The translations under genes were made by a program, and so were the position numbers. Below are positions 25,360-32,907 of a stretch of 64,000 bases of DNA, in pieces. The DNA is from Microbacterium paraoxydans (GTDB lineage: Bacteria > Actinomycetota > Actinomycetes > Actinomycetales > Microbacteriaceae). The notes beneath the pieces were generated by a model, which saw only the letters and a list, made by a program, of their open reading frames with translations, ran no database searches and was not told where the DNA came from. The stretch covers positions 294,338-358,337 of the forward strand of contig NZ_JAGTUK010000003.1 in assembly GCF_018224615.1 (NCBI RefSeq), in the 5' to 3' direction. The first letter of the stretch is position 1. Every line of letters starts with the position of its first letter.

Positions 25360-26196
25360 ATGGATCGTGACGCGCTGGCCGACTTCCTCCTGCGCCGACG
25401 GGAGACGCTGACACCGGCGGACGTCGGGCTGCCGGCGGGCACGCGGCGTCGGACCCCGGGGCTGCGGCGCGAGGAGGTCGCGCAGCTGGCGACGATGTCC
25501 ACCGACTACTACACGCGCCTGGAGCAGCGTCGTGGGCCGCAGCCGAGCGTGCAGATCCTCACCTCGCTCGCCCGGGCGCTGCGCTTGAGCGAAGACGAGC
25601 GCGACTATCTGTTCCGGCTGAGCGGGCACAGCGCTCCCGACCGGGTGCGGTCGACCGAGTTCGTGCGACCGGGGATCCTCCGCGTGCTCGACCGGCTGCA
25701 CGACACCCCGGCGTTCGTCGTGTCGGTGCTCGACGAGGTCCTGGTGCAAAACGACGCCTCGCGCGCGCTGATCGGTGACGCGAGCGGCCTGACCGGCATG
25801 GACCGCAGCGGCATCTACCGCTGGTTCGCTCACCCCGAGCTCGAGCGTCGGCGGTACCGGGAGGTCGATCACGCGCGGCAGTCTCGCGCGCTGGCAGGGG
25901 CTCTCCGTGCAGCCCATGCCGTTCCCGGAGCCCGGGCGCGTGCCACCGAGATGGTCGCCGCGCTGTCGGAGCGCAGCGAGGAGTTCGTGCGCCTGTGGGA
26001 GGCCCACGAGGTGAGCAGACGCTTCGAGCAGCACAAGGTGATGGTGCACCCGGAGCTCGGCGAGATCGAGGTGGACTGCCAGGCGCTGTTCACGGAGGAC
26101 GAGTCGCAGGCGCTGATCGTGCTCACGGCGACGCCGGGGAGCGAGGCCGCGAGCAAGCTCGAGTTCCTTCGGGTGCTCGGTACTCAGACGGTGTGA
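25360..26196 (+). CDS. Helix-turn-helix regulator with MmyB-like ligand domain
   Basis: 278 residues. The N-terminal XRE helix-turn-helix (about 30-80) contains RRTPGLRREEVAQLA and YYTRLEQRRGPQPS, the signature of the MmyB-like group. The C-terminal 190 residues form the MmyB ligand-binding domain, thought to bind a fatty acid or similar small hydrophobic molecule. Starts at ATG 25360; the long open frame upstream is antisense to the SDR and is discarded. It is divergent from the SDR gene and likely represses it through the palindrome in between. Confidence 0.88.
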   Translation: MDRDALADFLLRRRETLTPADVGLPAGTRRRTPGLRREEVAQLATMSTDYYTRLEQRRGPQPSVQILTSLARALRLSEDERDYLFRLSGHSAPDRVRSTEFVRPGILRVLDRLHDTPAFVVSVLDEVLVQNDASRALIGDASGLTGMDRSGIYRWFAHPELERRRYREVDHARQSRALAGALRAAHAVPGARARATEMVAALSERSEEFVRLWEAHEVSRRFEQHKVMVHPELGEIEVDCQALFTEDESQALIVLTATPGSEAASKLEFLRVLGTQTV

Positions 26197-26204
26197 GTGC
26201 CCGG

Positions 26205-27044
26205 TCAGGACTCCTCGTGCGTGGCGGGATCGGCGTCGAACAGCCGGCCGTCCGGGCGGCCGAGCGCGGTGATCGCCTCGACCTCCGCGGTGTCGAGCGT
26301 CACTGCCGCCGCGGCGAGGTTGGCGGCCTGGTGCTCCGGTGTCGACGCCTTCGGGATCGCCACGGTGCCCCGGGCGACGTGCCACGCGAGCACGGCCTGC
26401 GCCGGGGTGATGCCGTGGGCCGATGCGACGTCGCGGATCACCGGCTCGTCCAGCACGGCCTGCGCGCGGCCGATCGGGCTCCACGCCTCGGTGATGATGC
26501 CCTGCGCGCGGTGGTAGGCGAGCTGCTCCTCCTGGGGGAAGTACGGGTGCACCTCGATCTGGTTCACCACGGGTCGCGCGCCGGTCTCGTGCTCGATCCG
26601 CTTCAGGTGCGCCGGGAGGAAGTTCGACACGCCGATCTGGCGCACGACGCCGCGGCTCTGCGCGTCGACCAGGGCCGCCCACGCCTGCACGTATTCGTCC
26701 TGGCTGGGGTTGGGCCAGTGGATGAGGTGCAGGTCGGTCGCGTCGAGGCCGAGGCGGGAGCGGCTCTCCTCGATGCTCGACCGCGCCTTGACGCTCGCGT
26801 GGTGCCGTCCGGGGAGCTTGGTCGTGACGATGATCTCGGCACGGTCGACTCCGGCCGCGGTGACACCCCGGCCGACAGACCCTTCGTTCTCGTAGTTGAA
26901 CGCCGTGTCCACCAGGCGGTACCCCGCGCCGATCGCGGCGGACACGGCATCGGCCCCGGCGTCGCCGTCCAGGCGGTAGGTACCGAGGCCGATCGCGGGC
27001 AGGGCGAAGCCGTTGTGGGCGGTGACGGTGGGAATGGTGGTCAT
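26205..27044 (-). CDS. Aldo/keto reductase
   Basis: 279 residues, (alpha/beta)8 barrel. Catalytic tetrad positions visible: Asp in RLVDTAFNYENE, with Tyr near 50, Lys in TTKLPGRHH near 77 and His in LHLIHWPNP near 109. C-terminal cofactor segment AIPKASTPEH near 228 fits NADPH use. Resembles 2,5-diketo-D-gluconate reductase types; the substrate cannot be told. Its end is 8 bases from the end of the convergent HTH gene. The ATG has GGAG 5 bases upstream. Confidence 0.9.
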   Translation of the reverse strand: MTTIPTVTAHNGFALPAIGLGTYRLDGDAGADAVSAAIGAGYRLVDTAFNYENEGSVGRGVTAAGVDRAEIIVTTKLPGRHHASVKARSSIEESRSRLGLDATDLHLIHWPNPSQDEYVQAWAALVDAQSRGVVRQIGVSNFLPAHLKRIEHETGARPVVNQIEVHPYFPQEEQLAYHRAQGIITEAWSPIGRAQAVLDEPVIRDVASAHGITPAQAVLAWHVARGTVAIPKASTPEHQAANLAAAAVTLDTAEVEAITALGRPDGRLFDADPATHEES

Positions 27045-27135
27045 CGGTGCTCCTTCGGTGGCGTGCCCTCAGCGTAGGGCGTGCGTCGGCGGGGCGGGCC
27101 GCTGTGTCGTCCGCGTGTGCGAGAGGCTGGCAGAC

Positions 27136-27540
27136 ATGACCAAGGACACCGCGCCCCCGAGCGCCCCGCTTCGCTGTCCCTGTGGCTCGGGCGACACCTT
27201 CGCCGCGTGCTGCGGCCCGCTCCTGGCTGGTGCGCCCGCTCCGACGGCGGAGCGGCTGATGCGCTCCCGCTACACGGCGTTCGTGCGGGAGGACGCCGCG
27301 CACCTGCTACGCACCTGGCACCCGTCGACGCGTCCGTCCTCGCTCGTGTTCGAACCGGGACTGGAGTGGCGCCGTCTGCTGATCGTCGACCGCGTCGCGG
27401 GCGGTCCGTTCGATCGCGAGGGCGTCGTGGAGTTCGAGGCGTTCTGGCGTCAAGACGGCGCGCGTGGTTCCCTGCGTGAGCGGAGCAGGTTCGTGCGGGG
27501 CGACGGCGGCTGGTCGTATCTCGACGGGCTCGTCGGCTGA
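27136..27540 (+). CDS. YchJ family (SEC-C motif) protein
   Basis: 134 residues. The SEC-C zinc motif CPCGSG...CC occupies residues about 14-28. The rest is the YchJ/UPF0225 NTF2-like domain with the conserved LMRSRYTAFV near 41 and ending WSYLDGLVG. Function unknown; SEC-C motifs often mediate binding to ribosomes or protein complexes. Start ATG 27136; the frame is open further upstream without similarity. It precedes a zinc-ribbon gene by 39 bases. Confidence 0.88.
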   Translation: MTKDTAPPSAPLRCPCGSGDTFAACCGPLLAGAPAPTAERLMRSRYTAFVREDAAHLLRTWHPSTRPSSLVFEPGLEWRRLLIVDRVAGGPFDREGVVEFEAFWRQDGARGSLRERSRFVRGDGGWSYLDGLVG

Positions 27541-27566
27541 GCGGTCGGACGGCGAGGTCGAGCGAC

Positions 27567-27572
27567 TAGGTT
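27567..27572 (+). promoter_or_regulatory. -10 box TAGGTT of the zinc-ribbon gene (leaderless)
   Basis: TAGGTT is followed by 7 bases and the GTG start at 27580. Confidence 0.4.
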
Positions 27573-27579
27573 TGAAAGC

Positions 27580-28314
27580 GTGAACGCCACCCCGGAGAAC
27601 CAGCGCACCCTGCTCGACATCGCCGACCTCGACCGCCGGATCGCGCAGGCGGAGCGCGCGCGCACGCAGCCGAGTCAGGCGGCGCGGATCTCCGAGCTCG
27701 TCGCGATCCGTCAGGAGCAGCTTCGCGAGCTCACGGTGCTCACCGGCGCGCGGGACGACGCGCGCGCCGAGCTCGCCCGCCTGGAGTCCGATGTGACGCT
27801 GGCCGAGCAGCGCCGCGACCGCGACACGGCGCGCCTGGCCGCGGCGACCAACGCGAAGGAGGCTCAGGCGCTCGAGCACGAGCTGGCGAGCCTGGCCAAG
27901 CGCCTGAGCGACCTGGAGGATGCCGAGCTGGACGTCATGGGACGAGTCGAGGAGGCCGATGCGGCGGTCGCGGCGCAGCAGGCGCTGCTGGACACCACGA
28001 CGGCGGAGGGCAGCTCTCTGACGGCGCAGGCGAAGGCCGACGTGGCAGCCGCCACCGAGCTCGGCGCCCAGCTGGCGCGCGACCGTGAGGCCGTCGCCGG
28101 CTCCATTCCTGCGCCGCTGCTCGCCGAATACGATCGTCGCGCGCAGAACAGTGCGGGTGCCGCGCTCCTCACGCGCGGCACGTGCGAGGGCTGCCGCATG
28201 ATGCTGCCTGGCACCGACCTGAACGAGATCCGTCGCGCCCCGGACGACGCCGTGGTCTCGTGCCCCGAGTGCGGCTGCATCCTGGTGCGGACCGAGGAGT
28301 CGGGGCTCTCATGA
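27580..28314 (+). CDS. Coiled-coil zinc-ribbon protein (C4-type)
   Basis: 244 residues, GTG start. Residues about 5-185 form a long heptad-rich coiled coil, and the C-terminus holds a zinc ribbon with CEGC near 202 and CPECGC near 228. This is the CT398-like / C4-type zinc ribbon family seen in most actinobacteria; the corresponding chlamydial protein has been linked to type III secretion and RNA binding, so the role here is open. Its TGA overlaps an ATG opening a 9-codon frame, and the polymerase gene starts at 28337. Confidence 0.88.
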   Translation: MNATPENQRTLLDIADLDRRIAQAERARTQPSQAARISELVAIRQEQLRELTVLTGARDDARAELARLESDVTLAEQRRDRDTARLAAATNAKEAQALEHELASLAKRLSDLEDAELDVMGRVEEADAAVAAQQALLDTTTAEGSSLTAQAKADVAAATELGAQLARDREAVAGSIPAPLLAEYDRRAQNSAGAALLTRGTCEGCRMMLPGTDLNEIRRAPDDAVVSCPECGCILVRTEESGLS

Positions 28315-28336
28315 CCGCGCCCGGCGCGCACCGACC

Positions 28337-30040
28337 ATGACGGTGCCGGCGTCGGGAGGCGAGCGCCGCATCGCCCTGATCTCCCGCGCGGCGGGGGAGT
28401 ACGCGGCGGTCGAGCTGGACGAGCACGACCGGGAGTCGGAGCGCACACTCGTGCCCACCGCGGAGCTCGCCGCCTGGGTCGCTCGGGTCGAGGCCGAGCA
28501 GGAGCCGCCCCGGTGGATCCTGCGCTCGGCGCCCGAGACGTATGCGCCGCTGCTGAGCGAGGGTGTTCGCATCGGTCGCAGTCACGACCTCGTGCTCTGT
28601 CACGCGATCCTGCGTGACACGGCGACAGTGAGCTCACCGCTGCCGCCGTCCGCCGCATGGGAGCCGCGTGAGCCGGCCGACACGACCCCCTCCCTGTTCG
28701 ACGTGTTCGAGGAGGAGCCGGGCGAGGACGCGGTGGAGGCGGCGCTGGAGCAGTACCGCGCGCAGCGCCGCGTGATCGCTGCGGCGACGGACGGCCGGCT
28801 CACGCTGCTGTGTGCCGCGGAGTCGGCGGGAGGGCTCATCGCGGAGGAGATGCGCGCGGCCGGACTGCCGTGGGACACCGCGGTGCACGAGGCGATCCTG
28901 ACCGAGACCCTCGGCACGCGGCCGGTGGCGGGGGGACTCCCGAGTCGCATGGTGGAGCGTGCGGACGAGGTGCGGGCCCTGCTCGGCGATGCGACGCTCC
29001 ACCTGGACAGCCAGCCGAAGCTCCTGCGGGCGCTGCGTCGCGTCGGCGTGCAGGTCGAGTCCACGAGCAAGTGGGAGCTGTCGACGCACGACCATCCCGT
29101 CGTCGAGCCGCTGCTGGCGTACAAGAAGCTGTCCCGGCTGCTGAGCGCGAACGGGTGGGCGTGGCTCGCGGAGTGGGTGCACGATGGCCGTTTCCGGCCG
29201 GTGTACATCCCGGGCGGTGTGGTCACGGGACGCTGGGCCTCGGCGGGTGGCGGAGCGCTGCAGCTGCCCCGGAACCTGCGACCGGCCGTGCGCGCCGATC
29301 CCGGCTGGACGCTGGTGGTGGCCGACGTCGCACAGCTCGAGCCGCGAATGCTCGCCGCGATGGCGGCGGACGAGGCGATGGCGGAGGCTGCACGGGGCGG
29401 AGATCTCTACGCGGGTGTGGTGGCATCGGGCGCCGTCGGCACGAGGGAGGAGGCCAAGTACGCCGTGCTCGGCGCCATGTACGGCGCGACCAGCGGCGAC
29501 AGCGGTCGGCTGGTGCCACGTCTTCGGCGCGTGTACCCGCGTGCCATGGCCCTGGTGGACGAGGCGGCGCGCGCGGGGGAGGACGGCGGCATCGTGTCGA
29601 CGTGGCTCGGGCGCTCGTCGCCGCGGCCCTCGGCGGAGTGGATGCGTTTGCAGGCGGACGCGACCGCGGCGGAGGCCGACCCGGCCGTGATCGCGCTCGC
29701 GCGTCGGAGGGCGCGCGACTGGGGCCGCTTCACGCGCAACTTCGTGGTGCAGGGGACGGCCGCCGAGTGGTCGCTCATCTGGCTCGCGGAGATCCGACAC
29801 CGCTTGCAGCAGCTCCCGCCCGTGTTCGGCGCCGCGGAGGCATCCGGGCCGTTCGCCCGGGAACCGCACCTGGCGTTCTTCCTGCACGACGAGATCATCG
29901 TGCACACGCCGCGCGAGCACGCGGAGGAGGCGGCCGCAGCGGTGAGGGAGGCGGCGGCGGTCGCGACGGCCCGGCTGTTCGGCACGTTCCCGATCGAGGT
30001 GCCGCTCGACCTGCGCATCGCGGACTCCGCCGAGAAGTGA
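28337..30040 (+). CDS. PolA-like DNA polymerase (bifunctional 3'-5' exonuclease/DNA polymerase annotation)
   Basis: 567 residues. Family A palm: motif A DVAQLEPR near 330 (Asp and Glu kept; the usual Tyr is Val), motif B REEAKYAVLGAMYGA near 371, and motif C LHDEII near 517. TGRWASAGG near 298 fits the family. The exonuclease domain is degenerate: no DEDD residues are obvious in the first 200 residues, so proofreading activity is doubtful. It is shorter than PolA and lacks the 5' nuclease, and probably acts as an accessory repair polymerase. Start ATG 28337. Last gene before rnpB. Confidence 0.87.
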   Translation: MTVPASGGERRIALISRAAGEYAAVELDEHDRESERTLVPTAELAAWVARVEAEQEPPRWILRSAPETYAPLLSEGVRIGRSHDLVLCHAILRDTATVSSPLPPSAAWEPREPADTTPSLFDVFEEEPGEDAVEAALEQYRAQRRVIAAATDGRLTLLCAAESAGGLIAEEMRAAGLPWDTAVHEAILTETLGTRPVAGGLPSRMVERADEVRALLGDATLHLDSQPKLLRALRRVGVQVESTSKWELSTHDHPVVEPLLAYKKLSRLLSANGWAWLAEWVHDGRFRPVYIPGGVVTGRWASAGGGALQLPRNLRPAVRADPGWTLVVADVAQLEPRMLAAMAADEAMAEAARGGDLYAGVVASGAVGTREEAKYAVLGAMYGATSGDSGRLVPRLRRVYPRAMALVDEAARAGEDGGIVSTWLGRSSPRPSAEWMRLQADATAAEADPAVIALARRRARDWGRFTRNFVVQGTAAEWSLIWLAEIRHRLQQLPPVFGAAEASGPFAREPHLAFFLHDEIIVHTPREHAEEAAAAVREAAAVATARLFGTFPIEVPLDLRIADSAEK

Positions 30041-30046
30041 GCGCCG

Positions 30047-30052
30047 TAGACT
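30047..30052 (+). promoter_or_regulatory. -10 box TAGACT of rnpB
   Basis: TAGACT lies 4 bases before the first base of the rnpB P1 helix, so transcription would begin within the first few G residues. No convincing -35. Confidence 0.4.
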
Positions 30053-30055
30053 GGA

Positions 30056-30434
30056 GGGGCGAATGGGTCGACTGGACGGTCGCGTGGCGGGAAACCGCAC
30101 CGAGGAACGTCCGGGCTCCACAGGGCAGGGCGGTGGGTAACACCCACCCGGAGTGATCCGCGAGAAAGTGCCACAGAGAGCAGACCGCCCGTGATCCTCG
30201 GATCGCGGGTAAGGGTGAAAGGGTGGTGTAAGAGACCACCGGGGGCCGTGGTGACACGGCCCGCCAGGTAAACCTCGCCCGGAGCAAGGTCAGACAGAGG
30301 ATGATGACGCGGCTCGCCGAGTCCTCGGGTAGACCGCTGGAGCGCCACGGCAACGTGTCGCCGAGAGAGATGGCCGTCGAAGGGGCGAAGAACCCCGGAA
30401 CAGAACCCGGCGTACAGGTCGGCCCATTCGCCCC
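30056..30434 (+). ncRNA. rnpB: RNase P RNA
   Basis: About 379 bases of bacterial type A RNase P RNA, which cleaves the 5' leader of tRNAs. The outer P1 helix is clear (GGGGCGAATGGG with CCCATTCGCCCC). Universally conserved blocks are readable, including GAGGAACGTCCGGGCTCC with the downstream ACAGGGCAG, GAGAAAGTGCCACAGAGAG, GGGTAAGGGTGAAAGGGTG, and ACAGAACCCGGCGTACAGG. The exact 5' and 3' ends are set by P1 and may differ by a few bases. The protein subunit gene is not in the window. Confidence 0.95.
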
Positions 30435-30440
30435 ACGAGA

Positions 30441-30469
30441 AAGGCCCCGCAGCCGAGCTGCGGGGCCTT
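30441..30469. terminator. Terminator after rnpB
   Basis: AAGGCCCCGCAGC-CGA-GCTGCGGGGCCTT, perfect 13-base stem with a triloop, tail CGTCGT. It also ends the convergent ppgK transcript. Confidence 0.88.
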
Positions 30470-30488
30470 CGTCGTATCGCGCGACGTG

Positions 30489-31235
30489 TCAGTCGCCGGC
30501 GAGCGACGCGGCGCCGATGATGCCGGAGTTGTTGCGGTGGATCGCCGGAACGATCGGCGTCTTGAGGTCGAGCAGCGGGAGGAAGTCGCCGGCGTTCTTG
30601 GAGACGCCACCACCCACGACGAACAGGTCGGGGCTGAAGATGAACTCGATGTGCGAGTAGAACGCCTGGAGGCGCTCCGCCCACTCGGCCCAGCTCAGCC
30701 CTTCGCGCTCGCGCGCCGAGGTGGCCGCCCACGTCTCCACGGACTCGAAGCCGCGGAAGTTGAGATGTCCGAGCTCGGTGTTCGGCAGCAGCACGCCGTC
30801 GTACAGGAACGCCGAGCCGATGCCGGTGCCGAGGGTGGTGAGGAGCGTGAACCCGAGCACGTCACGAGCGGCGCCGTGGCGAGCCTCGGCGACACCCGCC
30901 GCGTCGGCGTCGTTCACGAACACGATGTTGCGGCCGAGGCCGTCGCGGAAGAACCGCTCGGCGTCGAAGTCGATCCATTCCTTCGACACGTTTGCGGCGG
31001 ACAGCGTCTTCCCCCGCTTGACGATGGCGGGGAAAGCCACGCCGAGAGGGAGCGTCGACTCGTGGACGTCGAGGGTCTTGAGCACCGTCTGTACGGCGAC
31101 GAGCACATCTTCGGGCGAAGCGCCCGCCGGCGTGGGCACGCGCACCCGATCCGAGGCCATGGTGCCGTGTTCGAGGTCGACGATTCCCGCTTTGATGCCC
31201 GTGCCGCCGATGTCGACGCCGATCGCTTTTGCCAT
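30489..31235 (-). CDS. ppgK: Polyphosphate glucokinase
   Basis: 248 residues, the normal size. ROK-fold kinase: GVDIGGTGIKAG near 4-15, NDADAAG near 111, and TLGTGIGSA near 133 with NTELGH near 151 (glucose binding). It phosphorylates glucose with polyphosphate or ATP. The start ATG (31233-31235) has TAAGCT 7 bases upstream, a leaderless arrangement. A longer frame upstream overlaps the SPOR-like gene and is discarded. Product glucose-6-phosphate feeds glycolysis and the glycogen genes at 3.4-5.9 kb. Confidence 0.92.
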   Translation of the reverse strand: MAKAIGVDIGGTGIKAGIVDLEHGTMASDRVRVPTPAGASPEDVLVAVQTVLKTLDVHESTLPLGVAFPAIVKRGKTLSAANVSKEWIDFDAERFFRDGLGRNIVFVNDADAAGVAEARHGAARDVLGFTLLTTLGTGIGSAFLYDGVLLPNTELGHLNFRGFESVETWAATSAREREGLSWAEWAERLQAFYSHIEFIFSPDLFVVGGGVSKNAGDFLPLLDLKTPIVPAIHRNNSGIIGAASLAGD

Positions 31236-31242
31236 GGCCGAT

Positions 31243-31248
31243 AGCTTA
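31243..31248 (-). promoter_or_regulatory. -10 box TAAGCT of ppgK (leaderless)
   Basis: On the minus strand TAAGCT is separated from the ppgK ATG by 7 bases. Confidence 0.4.
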
Positions 31249-31316
31249 GCGACCGCTGTGCACGCCAGTAGGATCGATGACATCACCCGAACGACTCGCG
31301 GGAAGAAGGGGCAGCC

Positions 31317-31559
31317 ATGACCGACGGCGATCACAAGTACTGGTACAACTCCGCCACGGGCGAGGTCGAGTTCGGCATGCTGTCGCCCTCGATCGACCGT
31401 GTCGGTCCCTTCGACACGGAGGCCGAGGCGCGTCGTGCCCCCGAGGTGCTGCAGGAGCGGTCGCGTGCCTGGGCCGAGGAGGAGGCCGCCGAGCAGGGCT
31501 GGGATGCGAAGCCCGCTACCGGTTTCGGTTCCGAGGCGAAGGGCCAGGGCGCAGAGTAG
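31317..31559 (+). CDS. SPOR-like small protein
   Basis: 80 residues, soluble. N-terminal HKYWYNSATGEVEFG (about 6-20) and the centre, with VGPFDTEAEARRAPEVLQ, resemble a short SPOR-like fold that PGAP-type pipelines label SPOR domain; the rest is acidic and Ala/Gly-rich. No signal peptide, so peptidoglycan binding is doubtful. It ends 2 bases before glnA2 and is probably cotranscribed with it. Function unknown. Confidence 0.7.
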   Translation: MTDGDHKYWYNSATGEVEFGMLSPSIDRVGPFDTEAEARRAPEVLQERSRAWAEEEAAEQGWDAKPATGFGSEAKGQGAE

Positions 31560-31561
31560 CC

Positions 31562-32899
31562 ATGGACAAGCAGAGGGACTTCGTTCTTCGCACGATCGAG
31601 GAGCGCGGCGTCAAGTTCGTGCGGCTGTGGTTCACCGACGTGATCGGCACGCTGAAGTCGGTGGCCATCGCGCCGGCCGAGGTGGAGGGCGCGTTCGCCG
31701 AGGGCATCGGCTTCGACGGCTCGGCCATCGAGGGCCTCACCCGGACGTACGAGTCCGATCTGCTGGCGCAGCCCGACCCCACCACGTTCCAGACGCTGCC
31801 GTGGCGCGGGGAGATCGACCCCACCGCCCGCATGTTCTGCGACCTGACGACGCCCGACGGCCAGCCGGCGGTGGCCGACCCGCGTCATGTGCTCAAGCGC
31901 GCGCTCGCGAAGGCCGCCGATGCGGGGTTCACCTTCTACACGCACCCGGAGATCGAGTTCTATCTGCTCAAGTCCTCGTCGTTCGGTCCCGAGGGGCCGG
32001 TGCCGGTCGACTCCGCCGGCTACTTCGACAACGTGCCGGGCGGCACGGCCCACGACTTCCGCCGTCGCTCGGTGCGCATGTTGGAAGACCTCGGCATCTC
32101 CGTGGAGTTCAGCCACCACGAGGGCGGCCCCGGCCAGAACGAGATCGATCTGCGCTACGCCGACGCCTTGACCACGGCCGACAACGTCATGACGTTCCGC
32201 ACCGTGATCAAAGAGGTCGCGATCGAGCAGGGCGTGTACGCCACCTTCATGCCGAAGCCGCTCAGCGGTCAGCCCGGCAGCGGCATGCACACGCACATGT
32301 CGCTGTTCGAGGGCGACCAGAACGCCTTCTACGAGGAGGGCGCGAAGTATCAGCTGTCGAAGACGGGACGACACTTCATCGCGGGTCTGCTGCGGCACGC
32401 GAACGAGATCTCCGCCGTGACGAACCAGTTCGTCAACTCGTACAAGCGCCTGTGGGGCGGTGACGAGGCCCCGAGCTTCATCACGTGGGGTCACAACAAC
32501 CGCTCGGCTCTGGTCCGCGTGCCGATGTACAAGCCGAACAAGGGGCAGTCCTCGCGCGTGGAGTACCGTGCGCTCGACTCCGCGGCCAACCCGTACCTGG
32601 CGTATGCGCTCATGCTCGCGGCGGGTCTGAAGGGCATCGAGGAGGGCTACGAGCTTCCGCCCGAGGCCGAGGACAACGTGTGGGCGCTGAGCGACGCCGA
32701 GCGTCGGGCGCTGGGCTACTCCGCACTTCCGGCGAGCCTCGACCATGCGCTGGAGTACATGGAGGAGTCGGAACTCGTCGCCGAGACGCTGGGCGAGCAG
32801 GTGTTCAACTATGTGCTGCTCAACAAGCGCAAGGAGTGGGAGGCGTACCGGGGTCAGGTCACGCCGCTCGAGCTGAAGAACAACCTCGAGCTGCTCTGA
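31562..32899 (+). CDS. glnA2: Glutamine synthetase type I, GlnA2-like
   Basis: 445 residues. Family motifs: GFDGSAIEGL (ATP/Mg site) near 54 and HEGGPGQNEID near 180, plus PKPLSGQPGSGMHTH near 232. It joins ammonia to glutamate with ATP. In mycobacteria the corresponding glnA2 sits directly before glnE, as here. The C-terminal EGYELPPEAEDNVW replaces the canonical adenylylation loop of GlnA1, so control by GlnE is uncertain; some GlnA2-like enzymes in actinobacteria act on polyamines rather than ammonia. ATG 31562; glnE starts 8 bases after its stop. Confidence 0.9.
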   Translation: MDKQRDFVLRTIEERGVKFVRLWFTDVIGTLKSVAIAPAEVEGAFAEGIGFDGSAIEGLTRTYESDLLAQPDPTTFQTLPWRGEIDPTARMFCDLTTPDGQPAVADPRHVLKRALAKAADAGFTFYTHPEIEFYLLKSSSFGPEGPVPVDSAGYFDNVPGGTAHDFRRRSVRMLEDLGISVEFSHHEGGPGQNEIDLRYADALTTADNVMTFRTVIKEVAIEQGVYATFMPKPLSGQPGSGMHTHMSLFEGDQNAFYEEGAKYQLSKTGRHFIAGLLRHANEISAVTNQFVNSYKRLWGGDEAPSFITWGHNNRSALVRVPMYKPNKGQSSRVEYRALDSAANPYLAYALMLAAGLKGIEEGYELPPEAEDNVWALSDAERRALGYSALPASLDHALEYMEESELVAETLGEQVFNYVLLNKRKEWEAYRGQVTPLELKNNLELL

Positions 32900-32907
32900 G
32901 GCGCGGT

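Noticed and set aside
28311..28340. Nine-codon frame starting in the zinc-ribbon stop codon
   Set aside because: Too short, no ribosome binding site, ends before the polymerase start; likely chance.
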